64,000 bases of DNA from Thermococcus sp. CX2 (GCF_012027555.1 NZ_SNUQ01000004.1:30284-94283), one strand, 5' to 3'; counted from the first letter of the stretch, positions 33,084-42,099 are shown. Notes: generated by a model from the letters alone, not told the origin. Made by a program: numbers and translations.

Positions 33084-33537
33084 GGATCTGGAGGGCTTTA
33101 CCGTAATAGACGGTGAGCGGTACCTTGACGAGATACTGAAGTACGACATGGAGGTGAGCAGGGAGTTTTCAAAGTTCCCCCTTGGGGAGGAGGAATACCT
33201 GGATTCCTATTCGCGGGTTATTGGGAGGCTCCTCTCCTATGGCAGGCACAAGTTCTTCGTTGCGGTCGATGGTAAAAACCGCTACCTCGGGCACGTGTGG
33301 GTCTGCCTGCTTGAGGATACCGTGGATTTCGTCATGACAGCCTACATATACGATATCGAGGTAAAATCCAAAGGCCGTGGTATTGGCTCTGCCCTGCTGA
33401 GAAGTGCAGAGGAGTGGGCTAAAGCGCGGGGCGCCCTTAAAGTTTCTTTGAGAGTGGAAAAGGACAACCCCGCCATCGACTGGTACAGAAAAAGGGGCTA
33501 CACCGAGCGGGCACTGATCCTAGAGAAAACCCTTTAA
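33058..33537 (+). CDS. GNAT-family N-acetyltransferase
   Basis: 159 aa. The acetyl-CoA pyrophosphate loop (V)KSKGRGIGSALL and the late NPAIDWYRKRGYTE motif are typical GNAT features. GTG 33058 starts within the PP-loop gene. Last gene of the four-gene operon; its acyl acceptor is probably the small molecule processed by the upstream enzymes. Confidence 0.9.
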   Translation: MLQKKPTDRDLEGFTVIDGERYLDEILKYDMEVSREFSKFPLGEEEYLDSYSRVIGRLLSYGRHKFFVAVDGKNRYLGHVWVCLLEDTVDFVMTAYIYDIEVKSKGRGIGSALLRSAEEWAKARGALKVSLRVEKDNPAIDWYRKRGYTERALILEKTL

Positions 33538-33599
33538 CCAGCGGTTCTTAACCTCTTGTTCGAGAAATCTTTTAATTTCGAGCCATTTTTCAATTATCG

Positions 33600-33881
33600 A
33601 TGCTCGTGAGGGGCAAAATCGCGGGGAATAAGGCCTCAGTGCCGTTTACGGCTCGCAAGGACAAGAAGGGTGTGGAGATAAAGGTCGATTTTCCGGACGA
33701 GGAATTTACCTATTCCGTGGACTGTCCATGCCTCGAACCCCTTGAGCTCCTCGGCCTATTACTACCATCCTTTGAGGAAAAGCTCGGCGAGATTCATGGG
33801 GTGTTCGTGGAGGAGGTAAAAGAAGAGAAGAGTCACTCCCTCTTGAATAGCCTCCGGAGGTTCCTCTCGAAGGGCGGGTAA
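33600..33881 (+). CDS. Small conserved hypothetical protein
   Basis: 93 aa with a basic/beta N-terminal half, a DCPC pair and an acidic-basic C-terminal helix. TATA TCTTTTAATTTC at about 33568-33579 puts transcription onset at the ATG, so it is probably leaderless. The 3' end overlaps the opposing MtnA-like gene by 49 nt. No family recognised. Confidence 0.65.
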   Translation: MLVRGKIAGNKASVPFTARKDKKGVEIKVDFPDEEFTYSVDCPCLEPLELLGLLLPSFEEKLGEIHGVFVEEVKEEKSHSLLNSLRRFLSKGG

Positions 33882-34903
33882 ACGACTCCTCTGTCTGTGA
33901 TTATGCCCGTCAGATACTTGTGCGGCGTCACGTCGAAGGCAGGGTTGTAGACGTCGACATCTGGAGCAATCCTGCAGCCACCGCAGGTGAGAACCTCCTC
34001 CTTGCTGCGCTCCTCTATTGGTATCTCCTTTCCGCTTTTGAGGCTCATGTCTATGGTCGAGAGCGGCGCGACGGTGAAGAAAGGAATTCCATGCTCTTTG
34101 GCCAGAACTGCGAGGGTGTAGGTCCCTATCTTGTTGGCGAAGTCGCCGTTTGCCACTATCCTATCCGCGCCGACTATAATCGCGTCAACCTTTCCCTGCT
34201 GCATCACGAAGCCCGCCATGTTGTCGCTTATGAGCTTAAGCGGAATGCCGTCGTAGTGGTACTCCCATGCTGAGAGCCTCGCGCCCTGAAGGACGGGCCT
34301 CGTCTCGTCCACCCAGAGGAGCTTTAGGGTTCCTTCCTTGTGCATGACCCTCAACACGGCACCAACCGTTCCCAGGTGAACCGTTGCCAGGCTTCCGGCG
34401 TTGCAGTGGGTCAGAACGTTCCCCTCGGGAAGAACCTCTGCTCCATAGTGCCCCATCCTGAGGTTTGCTTCCACGTCTTCGTCCGCTATCTTTTGGGCCT
34501 CTTCAACTATAAGGCGCTTTATCTCATCAAGTGAATCCTCTCTGTGCTCCTCAACCAGCTTTTTAACCCTGTTGAGGGCCCAGAAGAGGTTCACAGCCGT
34601 TGGCCTCGTGTTCTTGAGTCTCTCGTAGGCCTCGTAAAAGCCGTCAAAGAACTCGTCCTTTGTCTTTGCCTTCGTCGTCTCCGCGTAGAGGGCCAGGCCA
34701 AAGGCTGCCGCGGCTCCAATCGCCGGCGCACCGCGTACTTGCATCGTAACTATTGCCCTGGCCACTTCCTCGACCGTCGTGAGCTCTATGACTTTGAACT
34801 CCCTCGGAAGCAGCCTCTGGTCGATCAGCTTAACCTTTCCGTTCTCATAGGTAACGCTTCTCGGAAGCCGCGTGAGTTCCTCTGGATTATACCTGAGCTC
34901 CAT
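33833..34903 (-). CDS. mtnA: S-methyl-5-thioribose-1-phosphate isomerase / aIF2B-like sugar-phosphate isomerase
   Basis: About 356 aa. MtnA/eIF2B-alpha superfamily with MQVRGAPAIGAAAAFG near the N terminus, the active-site Cys in LTHCNAGSLATVHLGT and the Asp in GADRIVANGDFANKIGTY. It isomerises methylthioribose-1-phosphate to the ribulose form in methionine salvage. GAGGTGGT precedes ATG 34903. The ribose-1,5-bisphosphate isomerase paralogue is a less likely alternative, since the VRGAPAIG set fits MtnA better. Confidence 0.9.
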   Translation of the reverse strand: MELRYNPEELTRLPRSVTYENGKVKLIDQRLLPREFKVIELTTVEEVARAIVTMQVRGAPAIGAAAAFGLALYAETTKAKTKDEFFDGFYEAYERLKNTRPTAVNLFWALNRVKKLVEEHREDSLDEIKRLIVEEAQKIADEDVEANLRMGHYGAEVLPEGNVLTHCNAGSLATVHLGTVGAVLRVMHKEGTLKLLWVDETRPVLQGARLSAWEYHYDGIPLKLISDNMAGFVMQQGKVDAIIVGADRIVANGDFANKIGTYTLAVLAKEHGIPFFTVAPLSTIDMSLKSGKEIPIEERSKEEVLTCGGCRIAPDVDVYNPAFDVTPHKYLTGIITDRGVVYPPFERNLRRLFKRE

Positions 34904-34959
34904 TACGCACCACCTCAAAGGGTTTAAGTATCGTGCTTAAAACTCAATCGGTGGTGACG

Positions 34960-35487
34960 ATGAGGATATTCGTAACCGGTCCCGCGGGAGTCGGGAAGAC
35001 GACGCTCGTGAGCAGAGTTGCCAGGGAAGTCGATCGCTGGGGCTATATCGTCGGCGGCATGATAACTCAGGAGGTTCGCCAGCGGGGGAGGAGGATGGGA
35101 TTTAAAATCACTGCCCTCGACACAGGCGAGGAAGGAACTCTCGCGTGGATCGGCAACGGAAGGCCAAGGATAGGAAAATACGTAGTCCATGTTGACGAGC
35201 TCAACCGCGTTGGCGTTTCCGCGATAAGGAGGGCCTTAACCGAGGCAGATTTGATAGTTATTGATGAAATCGGCCCGATGGAGTATATGAGCGACGAGTT
35301 TGTAAGGGTTGTGGGAGAAGTCCTGAAGTCAGAAAAGCCGCTTCTAGCGGTAGTTCACAGACGCTTTGCGGACAAGTTCAGACCGCTTGGAAAACTCTAC
35401 ACACTGAGCGTCGAGAACAGAAACGGCGTGTTCTCTGAGGTGATGGATGAAGTCATGAAAGAGTTGAAGGGCTTAGAGCCTAAGTGA
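34960..35487 (+). CDS. Nucleoside-triphosphatase, THEP1 family
   Basis: About 175 aa. P-loop FVTGPAGVGKTTL at the start, the GGMITQEVRQRGRRMGF segment and Walker B DLIVIDEIGPME match the THEP1/NTPase (DUF265) family of archaeal and human cancer-related NTPases with broad NTP hydrolysis. ATG 34960 follows GGTGGTGACG; the longer frame start at 34933 contains that site. Confidence 0.92.
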   Translation: MRIFVTGPAGVGKTTLVSRVAREVDRWGYIVGGMITQEVRQRGRRMGFKITALDTGEEGTLAWIGNGRPRIGKYVVHVDELNRVGVSAIRRALTEADLIVIDEIGPMEYMSDEFVRVVGEVLKSEKPLLAVVHRRFADKFRPLGKLYTLSVENRNGVFSEVMDEVMKELKGLEPK

Positions 35488-36018
35488 GTCCTTGCAGCTC
35501 TCGCATACCCACTTTTCGCCGCCCTCAATGTAGACCCTGTAGAGCGAACCGTACTGACCGCAGAGCTCGCAGATTCCATAGACGTCTGTCTCCGGCTCGG
35601 GCTCCTCCTCAGCCGCCTCCTCAGCTTCGGTGGCATAGGTATTGAGCGCCGCGAGAAGGTCCGCAGCAGTTACGAACCCTATCGGCTTTCCAAAGCGGGT
35701 AACGAGGAGCCTCCTTATGCCCTTGTCCATCATCTTGTCAATAGCATCCTGCACCTCGTAGTCATCCTCGATCGTTACGGGGTTCCTGGTCATTACCTCC
35801 TCGACTTTAACGTCCTTGGGGTCCCTGCCTCTTGCCACGACCTTGTCGAGTATGTCCCTGTCGGTTATTATACCAACAATCTCATCGTCCTCAACTACAA
35901 CGGCACTCCCGACCTTGTTTTTGGAAAGAATCCGCGCGACCCTGTGAACCGTGTCGCTCGGCTTGACGATGACTGCTTTCCTTCTAACCACTTGTCCCAC
36001 AGCGATTCTCGATGCCAT
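35473..36018 (-). CDS. Tandem CBS-domain protein with C-terminal zinc ribbon
   Basis: About 181 aa. Two CBS motifs (GSAVVVEDDEIVGIITDRDILDKVV and GIRRLLVTRFGKPIGFVTAADLL) form a Bateman module that binds adenosyl ligands; an acidic linker leads to a zinc ribbon with CELCG...CESC. Probably a nucleotide or energy sensor; target unknown. Starts at ATG 36018. A perfect CCCCG-TTAG-CGGGG repeat lies right before the start. Its 3' end overlaps the THEP1 gene, convergent. Confidence 0.9.
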   Translation of the reverse strand: MASRIAVGQVVRRKAVIVKPSDTVHRVARILSKNKVGSAVVVEDDEIVGIITDRDILDKVVARGRDPKDVKVEEVMTRNPVTIEDDYEVQDAIDKMMDKGIRRLLVTRFGKPIGFVTAADLLAALNTYATEAEEAAEEEPEPETDVYGICELCGQYGSLYRVYIEGGEKWVCESCKDSLRL

Positions 36019-36067
36019 CACATCACCCCGCTAACGGGGGTTGGAGAAGAAACTTAAAAACCTTTCC

Positions 36068-36525
36068 TCAGCGCCTACGCTTCAAAAGATACGAGACGAG
36101 GAGAAACGTTAAGATAAACGCCGCAAGGGGGAGCACCACTGAAAGGGCCGAAGTAGAAGTCTGCATTAGCGGTGTGGTGGTTGTTCGTTGCGTGGTGTTG
36201 CTGTGAGCACGGTTATTTCCCTGCCCGCTTCCATCACGGCAAGTTCCCGATTGAGTCGTATTGCTATAAGTGGGTATGTCCTTTGGACTCAGCAAGTCCG
36301 TTGAGGCCTTGTAGACGCCAGCCGCCATCATCCCGCGATGGCCAAACTTATCAGATGAAGCCTCTCAAAGCCGGGCACGGCCTTCTTAACTTTGGCCACG
36401 CTTTTCCTGGGAACAAGCAGAATGGGCCTGTCCGAAGCCTATGGTATCGTAGTCCAAGCGGACCACCTGGAAAATACAGTGGAGCCGATATTAGAGCTTT
36501 TCACGGCTTCAAACTGAGTTGAAGT
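36068..36525 (-). pseudogene. Decayed cell-surface protein gene
   Basis: The 3' part reads as a Ser/Thr-rich stalk (NTTQRTTTTPLMQTSTSA) followed by a hydrophobic C-terminal anchor ending in KRRR, typical of archaeal surface proteins. Upstream, in another frame, ASDRPILLVPRKSVAKVKKAV and FERLHLISLAIAG resemble cell-wall-binding repeat sequence, interrupted by TAG and TGA codons. No single frame or start codon covers the region, so it is read as a frameshifted remnant. It fills the gap between the CBS and Alba genes. Confidence 0.5.
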
Positions 36526-36567
36526 CAATCCAGAAAAGCGCGAGAGTAAAAGGAAAGGAAGTCAGAT

Positions 36568-36843
36568 TCACGGCTTCTCGAGAACGATCTCGATGGTCGA
36601 GGTGTTAGCAGTCCTACCGTCAGCGGTCGGAAGCTCCTCGGTGCCGATCCTGATCTCCTTGACCCTGACCTCTGGAAGGAACCTGTTCCTGACGATCTCG
36701 GCGACGTCGACAGCCCTGCTGATGGCCCTTCCCCTAGCCTTGACGCTAACTTCCTTGGCACCCTCGTTGAACTGGGTTATGACGGCCAGGACGTAGTTCA
36801 TAACCGGCTTCTTTCCGATGTAGACGACATGCTCCTCTGCCAT
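36568..36843 (-). CDS. albA: Chromatin protein Alba
   Basis: About 91 aa. The [23 protein letters not shown] start with the Lys-Lys pair that contacts DNA and is acetylated in other archaea, and the [21 protein letters not shown] helix are diagnostic. Alba dimers coat DNA and RNA in hyperthermophiles. GAGGTG lies 6 nt before ATG 36843; GTG 36852 belongs to that site. Confidence 0.97.
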   Translation of the reverse strand: MAEEHVVYIGKKPVMNYVLAVITQFNEGAKEVSVKARGRAISRAVDVAEIVRNRFLPEVRVKEIRIGTEELPTADGRTANTSTIEIVLEKP

Positions 36844-36980
36844 CTTTGGCACCTCTGGAATTTTGTCGTTAGCTTCTCATGACTATTGGTTAAATACTTT
36901 TCGGTCTTTCCTTGACGGTACTGGACAACCTTGTGGCTCTGATAAATCTATTGAATGTCCTTCTCCGTGCTGCATGTGGG

Positions 36981-37003
36981 TGTTAAAGCAAAATATTTTA
37001 ACA
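36981..37003 (+). promoter_or_regulatory. purB promoter with inverted repeat
   Basis: TGTTAAA (36981-36987) and TTTAACA (36997-37003) form a perfect 7-bp inverted repeat with a 9-nt spacer across the TATA-like AAATATTTTA. ATG 37034 follows GGTGATAAA. A repressor site is plausible. Confidence 0.5.
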
Positions 37004-37033
37004 TCTTAACATTGCCATAGATTTGGTGATAAA

Positions 37034-38380
37034 ATGGCCGTTCATCCAATTGATTACCGCTATGGTAGTGAAGAAATGAGACGTATCTGGGATGAGAAGA
37101 ACAAGCTCCAGAAACTCCTCGACGTTGAGGCAGCGTTGGCGAGGGCACATGCGAGGGTTGGTAACATACCAGAAGAGAGTGCTCGGGTCATAAGCGAGAG
37201 GGCGAACACCAATTGGGTCAAGCTTGAGCGCGTCAAGGAGATTGAGGCCGAGATACACCATGATATAATGGCCGTTGTTAAAGCCCTGAGTGAAGTCTGC
37301 GGCGAGCACGGCAAATACGTCCACCTTGGTGCCACATCCAACGATATAATTGACACTGCAAACGCTCTCCTCATAAAGGAATCGCTCGACATCGTTCTTA
37401 GGGATTTGGAGGAACTTCGCTCGATTCTCAAGAACCTCGCTAGGGAGCATAAATACACCGTTTGTATAGGTAGAACCCACGGGCAGCACGCTGTTCCTAC
37501 TACCTACGGCATGAAGTTCGCCATATGGCTCGATGAGATACAGCGGCACATTGACCGGATTGAGCAGGCGAAGGAACGCCTCCTGGTTGGCCAGATGAGC
37601 GGCGCCGTTGGAACCATGGCATCCTTCGGCGAGAAGGGCCTCGAAATACAGCGCCTCGTCATGGAAGACCTCGGCTTAAAGCCTGTAAGAATAAGCAACC
37701 AGATAATTCAACGCGACGTTTACGCGGAGCTCATAATGATTCTGGCCCTGATAGCTTCCACCCTCGATAAGATTGCCCTTGAGATAAGAAACCTCCAGAG
37801 GACTGAGATACTGGAAGTCAGCGAGCCGTTCGGGAAAAAGCAGGTGGGCTCTTCGACCATGCCTCACAAAAGGAACCCCATAAGGAGCGAAAAGGTGAGC
37901 GGATTGGCGAGGGTCCTCTACTCCAACGTTATCCCAGCGCTGCTCAACAATCCGCTCTGGCACGAGAGGGACCTTACCAACTCCTCTGTTGAGCGTGTTA
38001 TCCTTCCAGAGAGCTTTATACTGCTTGATGAGATGCTTAAGAGCATGAAGAAGGTTCTCTCCGGCTTGGAGTTCTTCCCCGAGAACATAGAGCGCAACCT
38101 CTATATGACTCACAACCTCGTGATGGCCGAGCCACTGATGCTCAAGCTCACCGAAAAGGGCATGGGGCGGCAGGAGGCTCATGAACTCGTGCGGCAGATT
38201 GCCATGAGGGCCTTTTACGAAAAGAGGGACTTGATAGAGGTGGCTAAGGAGAGCGAGGAAGTTAGAAGGTTCCTGAGTGATGAGGACCTTGAGAGCCTGA
38301 AGCCTGAGAATTACATAGGACTCGCGCCGCAGATAGTTGAAAATATAATAGCCCATATAGAGGAGAAGGAGCAAAAATAG
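37034..38380 (+). CDS. purB: Adenylosuccinate lyase
   Basis: 448 aa. Fumarase/aspartase superfamily signature GSSTMPHKRNP with the catalytic Ser loop, plus HDIMAVVKAL and GRTHGQHAVP. It catalyses two steps of purine synthesis: SAICAR to AICAR and adenylosuccinate to AMP. PurA, the partner enzyme of the AMP branch, lies 19 kb away in this window. It is a single-gene unit followed by an AT-rich gene desert. Confidence 0.97.
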   Translation: MAVHPIDYRYGSEEMRRIWDEKNKLQKLLDVEAALARAHARVGNIPEESARVISERANTNWVKLERVKEIEAEIHHDIMAVVKALSEVCGEHGKYVHLGATSNDIIDTANALLIKESLDIVLRDLEELRSILKNLAREHKYTVCIGRTHGQHAVPTTYGMKFAIWLDEIQRHIDRIEQAKERLLVGQMSGAVGTMASFGEKGLEIQRLVMEDLGLKPVRISNQIIQRDVYAELIMILALIASTLDKIALEIRNLQRTEILEVSEPFGKKQVGSSTMPHKRNPIRSEKVSGLARVLYSNVIPALLNNPLWHERDLTNSSVERVILPESFILLDEMLKSMKKVLSGLEFFPENIERNLYMTHNLVMAEPLMLKLTEKGMGRQEAHELVRQIAMRAFYEKRDLIEVAKESEEVRRFLSDEDLESLKPENYIGLAPQIVENIIAHIEEKEQK

Positions 38381-39947
38381 GGTCTGTGAGTGGTTATTTA
38401 GATAGTTGGGGCTTTATTCTCCTCTTTGCTATTTTTCATTTTATGTTTCGAGTTGTCTCTCAAATTTTAGGGCCAATCTTTACGTTTTTCTTTCTTGGAA
38501 TTTTTACTTTTTAAGCTTGCTTTATTTTAACTTCTGTTGATTTTTTATTTTTTACTTTTAATTTTGGACTTATTTTAAACTGTTTGAAATGTTAAAAAAT
38601 CGCAATTTCTGACTTTTTAAGTTTGTAAGTATTGTTCGTAAATTAGTAGTAAATCACCAGTAAACATCCAAGCACGCGACCCTTTTTGCAATGGAGGGTA
38701 TCTGAGAGATGCCAATTGGAGTCATTTCCTATCCCTCAATAGAGCCACTAGAAATATGTTGTGATCTCCACCCCTTTAAACTACCTTTGCTCGTAACTAA
38801 TTTTTGGTTCGTGAGGTCGGGCTTCTGCAGTCAAAAATATGCATGAGGCACATGTTAACTTGAGGATGGTGTTTTGGGAGAACATTATGAGAGAAGGATA
38901 ATCTAACGGGTTTGTTATTTAGTTTTGGCCGTTGCTTTTATTTGCCCCTTCATTTACCTCTAGTTCTATGGACTTTAATTGCATGTGGACAATCAGATTA
39001 AGTGTGTTGTCCATTTCCTAGGAAGTGGCTTCATACTACTCACCCGCCATTGTCTTATTGTACTTTGTTGTTCATGTATCTTAGATATAATGTACCTTAT
39101 ATCTAAAACATCTGCACATAAATGTTCGCCGATTTTGGCATTCTCTGCTGCAAGCGAGTGGACAAATACTGGAGTCCGAAGCTCTGAACATAGGGGGGAG
39201 GAGAATAAAGAGGCTTGTGGGTGTTCCTGTTAGATGAAGGTGGTGCCCCAGTAAGACACCAATGGCACCCGGGACTTTCTAACCACGTCAGTATTAGTGT
39301 GGTATATGTCTCCCTCCACAAGCTTTGTTTTTATTCCCTGGTCTCTAATGGGGTGCCGTCAATATAAGTTAACCTTTCGCAGTGTTGCCTCGACAATTTC
39401 ATGAGAACGCCAAAGGATCCTAAAGTTCACGTGATAAAGTCCGATGCCCACACTCTCCAACTACCTTAAGTTGTAACCATGTATTTGAGTGTTTAGACGG
39501 GGCATCATACAGCCTAAATTTCCAGAAAAATTACATTCTCTCTGGATGCCTTTGGGGTTAAGTATTTGCCCTGAGTATGTGCTCTCTAAATATATCCTCG
39601 GGCTGCTATATCTTGCACTAGTGTTTAATTTTACTTTCATGTGGGGTCAATTTTTGCTAATTTTTAACATTTTATTGTGTGTTCTAATAACCTTTTAAAG
39701 TAGTACTTTTTGCAATTTTTATTGATTTTGTATTTTCTTATTTTTATCTCAAAAATAAAAAATTACATTATGAGAAATAGTCAATTTTAATATTGCTTTA
39801 AGAAATAATTCACCGAAAAATTTGAGAGATACACCAACACAAAAAATTAGTCTAACCTAAAAATGTGAAAAGCTAGAAAACTGCCCTTGTGGACAAAAAC
39901 AGCTACCAAAAACCCCAATTCGCCCAAAATAGCCTGAAAATTCCGTC
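38381..39947. other. AT-rich gene desert
   Basis: About 1.57 kb with no supportable gene on either strand, strongly AT-rich against flanks that are clearly richer in G and C. The first 150 bp carry many oligo-T runs and serve as the purB terminator. A 7-bp-stem hairpin GGTATCT-GAG-AGATGCC lies at 38697-38713. Short frames of 60-85 codons exist but lack ribosome binding sites and recognisable sequence. It may be the relic of a lost element. Confidence 0.6.
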
Positions 39948-40304
39948 TCACTCGCCCTCAGAGGAGTCCATCCTGGGAACCTCATTTCCTTCGGCCAGGA
40001 TTATGAGCTCCCTGCCCTCAACTAGCATCTGGGAGACCTTCTTCCTGGCCGAGCTTAGCGCCCTCCAGACAGTCCCCCTTGAAACACCCATTCTCTTTCC
40101 TGCCTCCTCCTGGGTCAGGCCCTCGTAATCAACCAGCCTCAATGCCTCAAACTCCTCATAAGTCATAAAAATGGGTGGTTTTGGCTGTCCAACGGGGGGT
40201 ATGGCTGGATAGAAATGTCTAACCTGGGGAATGAACCCTATCATCCTGAGCTTTCTCCTCCTTCCCCGGCCACGACCCCATCCACGTCCCATTCCCATCG
40301 GCAT
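39948..40304 (-). CDS. DUF134 helix-turn-helix protein
   Basis: About 118 aa. A Gly/Arg-rich start (MGMGRGWGRGRGRRRKLRMIGFIP) precedes a sigma-70-region-4-like HTH: LTQEEAGKRMGVSRGTVWRALSSARKKV. DUF134 proteins commonly lie near NifX/NifB-type iron-molybdenum cluster-binding proteins, as they do here (44.1-45.4 and 52.4 kb), so it is the natural candidate regulator. An inverted repeat CTATCA-N6-TGATAG (40307-40324) abuts the start and could be its own operator. Confidence 0.88.
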   Translation of the reverse strand: MPMGMGRGWGRGRGRRRKLRMIGFIPQVRHFYPAIPPVGQPKPPIFMTYEEFEALRLVDYEGLTQEEAGKRMGVSRGTVWRALSSARKKVSQMLVEGRELIILAEGNEVPRMDSSEGE

Positions 40305-40306
40305 GG

Positions 40307-40324
40307 CTATCAACACAATGATAG
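40307..40324. promoter_or_regulatory. Inverted repeat at the DUF134 start
   Basis: CTATCA-ACACAA-TGATAG is a perfect 6-bp inverted repeat directly before ATG 40304 and downstream of a TATA-like ACTATAAAC at about 40334-40343, i.e. over the predicted transcription start, a repressor position. Confidence 0.4.
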
Positions 40325-40410
40325 TGAATTCGTTTATAGTTTTTTCTAATGTCTCATACCTTCCAGTAATGATTATAACCTATGCCTTCTATATGGGATG
40401 GGTGAGAAAA

Positions 40411-40869
40411 ATGGGCTTTCGTCTGATTGAAAGAAAGATAGGCTGGCATAAAGATTTCGACAGCTCCCACTTCCTCGCCCTCCCGTACGAAAGCAAGTGC
40501 CTCAGGATTCACGGCCACACATACAACGTGGATGTCGAGATATGGGGTGAAGTAAACGAGAACGGCATGATATTTGACTTCAACCACCTAAGCGAGTTAA
40601 TCAAGTTGCTTGACCACCGTATCCTCGTCAGTAGGGAGTGGGTTGTTACGGAAACTGACCAAGTTGTGGTCATTGAAAAGAACGGTAAGCGACTTGAATT
40701 ACCTAAGGATGAGGCGGTGATTCTGGACAAGAGAAATGTTACCGCTGAATGTATTGCTGAGTGGTTTGCAGAGAGAATAGCCGAAAAAGCTGGCGACAAC
40801 GTCAGAAAGATAAAAGTGAAAATTTGGGAGGATCCAAGGAGCTACGCGGAGGTCACTCTCGAGCGTTGA
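40411..40869 (+). CDS. 6-pyruvoyl-tetrahydropterin synthase / QueD family
   Basis: About 152 aa. The zinc-binding histidines lie in DSSHFLAL and RIHGHTYNV, with the catalytic Cys in SKCLRIHG. In archaea the family acts either in preQ0/archaeosine synthesis (6-carboxy-tetrahydropterin synthase) or in pterin metabolism; these cannot be separated here. ATG 40411 has GGTGAG upstream; longer frames run into the divergent DUF134 gene. Confidence 0.92.
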   Translation: MGFRLIERKIGWHKDFDSSHFLALPYESKCLRIHGHTYNVDVEIWGEVNENGMIFDFNHLSELIKLLDHRILVSREWVVTETDQVVVIEKNGKRLELPKDEAVILDKRNVTAECIAEWFAERIAEKAGDNVRKIKVKIWEDPRSYAEVTLER

Positions 40870-40941
40870 CCGTCGTGATTCATAACTACTACATGGCGCA
40901 GTGTACGTGCACTTCAGAAGGCTGACTGGGGAAGGGAAAGC

Positions 40942-41514
40942 TTAGCAATTCTTCTTTAACTTTTCGGCTATTTCTCTGCTGATACCATATCTCTCCCTGA
41001 GGTTTTTCAGGTTTTCTTTGGCCACTATCTTCAAATCATTGAAATATGGCTCGCCGAACGTATCCTCCGCCTCGAGCGCCAAGTTGTAAATGAGGGTCAA
41101 ATATGCATCCGCCATTTCACGCTCTTGGCTTTCAGCCAGATAGGGCATCATGTCCACGAGATAGCCGAGGAAGTTGTGGAGTATGTTGAGCCAGTCCCTT
41201 TCGTAGCCGTTCTCGATGAGCCATCCTTTGAGGGTGATGAACACCTTAATCACTGGAACAACCACGACCTTTTCCTTGTACCTGCGATACCTTATGAGCA
41301 GGTACTGGAGAAGAGAGATAAGGAGCTTTCCGACTACATCCTTACTGCCTCCTTTCTCCTCGACGAACTTCTGGAACTCCACGAGGCCCTTCTCCCCACT
41401 CCTTTCGAACTCCGTTAATAGTCCCACGTATGGAGTGGAGTACTGGGAGAAATCGACGTCATCAAGCTCCGGAATCTCGGGGAATATCCTCATAATGGCA
41501 TCTTTAATGCCCAC
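40942..41514 (-). CDS. Hypothetical protein, all-helical
   Basis: About 190 aa, almost entirely helical and charged, with ELDDVDFSQYSTPYVGLLTEFERSG near the N terminus and LLISLLQYLLIRYRRYKEK in the middle. No membrane span, cysteine motif or known domain. GTG 41514 behind GGGTGGT is preferred to TTG 41526. Divergent from the PPC-domain gene with only 55 bp between the starts. Confidence 0.7.
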   Translation of the reverse strand: MGIKDAIMRIFPEIPELDDVDFSQYSTPYVGLLTEFERSGEKGLVEFQKFVEEKGGSKDVVGKLLISLLQYLLIRYRRYKEKVVVVPVIKVFITLKGWLIENGYERDWLNILHNFLGYLVDMMPYLAESQEREMADAYLTLIYNLALEAEDTFGEPYFNDLKIVAKENLKNLRERYGISREIAEKLKKNC

Positions 41515-41569
41515 GATACCACCCAAAATGTTAAAATGCTCCCCCGCTTATTAGCTTTGGGGTGGTGGT

Positions 41570-42007
41570 ATGGAGTTCTCCGCTGGAAGGAGCTTTCTCT
41601 TCAGGGTTCCCGAGGGCGAGGAGCTTTTGGGCTTCATCAACGAGTTCGCGAGAAAGAACAACATCTTAACTGGAACAGTTAGTGCCATAGGGAGTCTGAG
41701 GAACCCTAAGATCGGCTACTTTGAAGAAAGCAAAGGAGAGTACAAAATCATCGAGCTGGAAGGGACTTATGAACTCGTCTCCCTCATGGGCAACATAAGC
41801 CTCAAGGATGGGAAGTCCTTCGCCCACATCCACGTTGCCCTCGGCGATTCCGAGGGGCGGCTCTGGGGCGGCCACCTGGTTGAGGGTGAAGTTTTTGTTG
41901 CCGAGGTCTTCATCCAGGAACTTCTCGGAGAGCCCCTTGAGAGGAAGCCCCAGGAAAACGGACTGGCGCTTTGGAGTGTGGAGAACCTTAATTCTCAGCA
42001 ACCTTGA
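41570..42007 (+). CDS. PPC / DUF296 domain protein
   Basis: 145 aa. The PPC fold is seen from GRSFLFRVPEGEELLGFINEFARKNNI through the SAIGSLRNPKIGYF segment to FAHIHVALGDSEGRLWGGHL, with the conserved GH.H-type metal site. In plants this domain is joined to AT-hooks; free-standing archaeal copies form trimers of unknown function. Ribosome binding site GGTGGTGG precedes ATG 41570. Confidence 0.9.
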   Translation: MEFSAGRSFLFRVPEGEELLGFINEFARKNNILTGTVSAIGSLRNPKIGYFEESKGEYKIIELEGTYELVSLMGNISLKDGKSFAHIHVALGDSEGRLWGGHLVEGEVFVAEVFIQELLGEPLERKPQENGLALWSVENLNSQQP

Positions 42008-42099
42008 AGGGTCTACTCACCGTTACCTAAACAATAGTATCTTACCATTTTTGCAGTCAGAGATCGGGACTCTAATATTTTGAAATCGTTGGCTTTTGC

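Noticed and set aside
38979..39698. Frames of 69-85 codons in the AT-rich desert
   Set aside because: No ribosome binding sites, AT-driven composition and no recognisable protein sequence.
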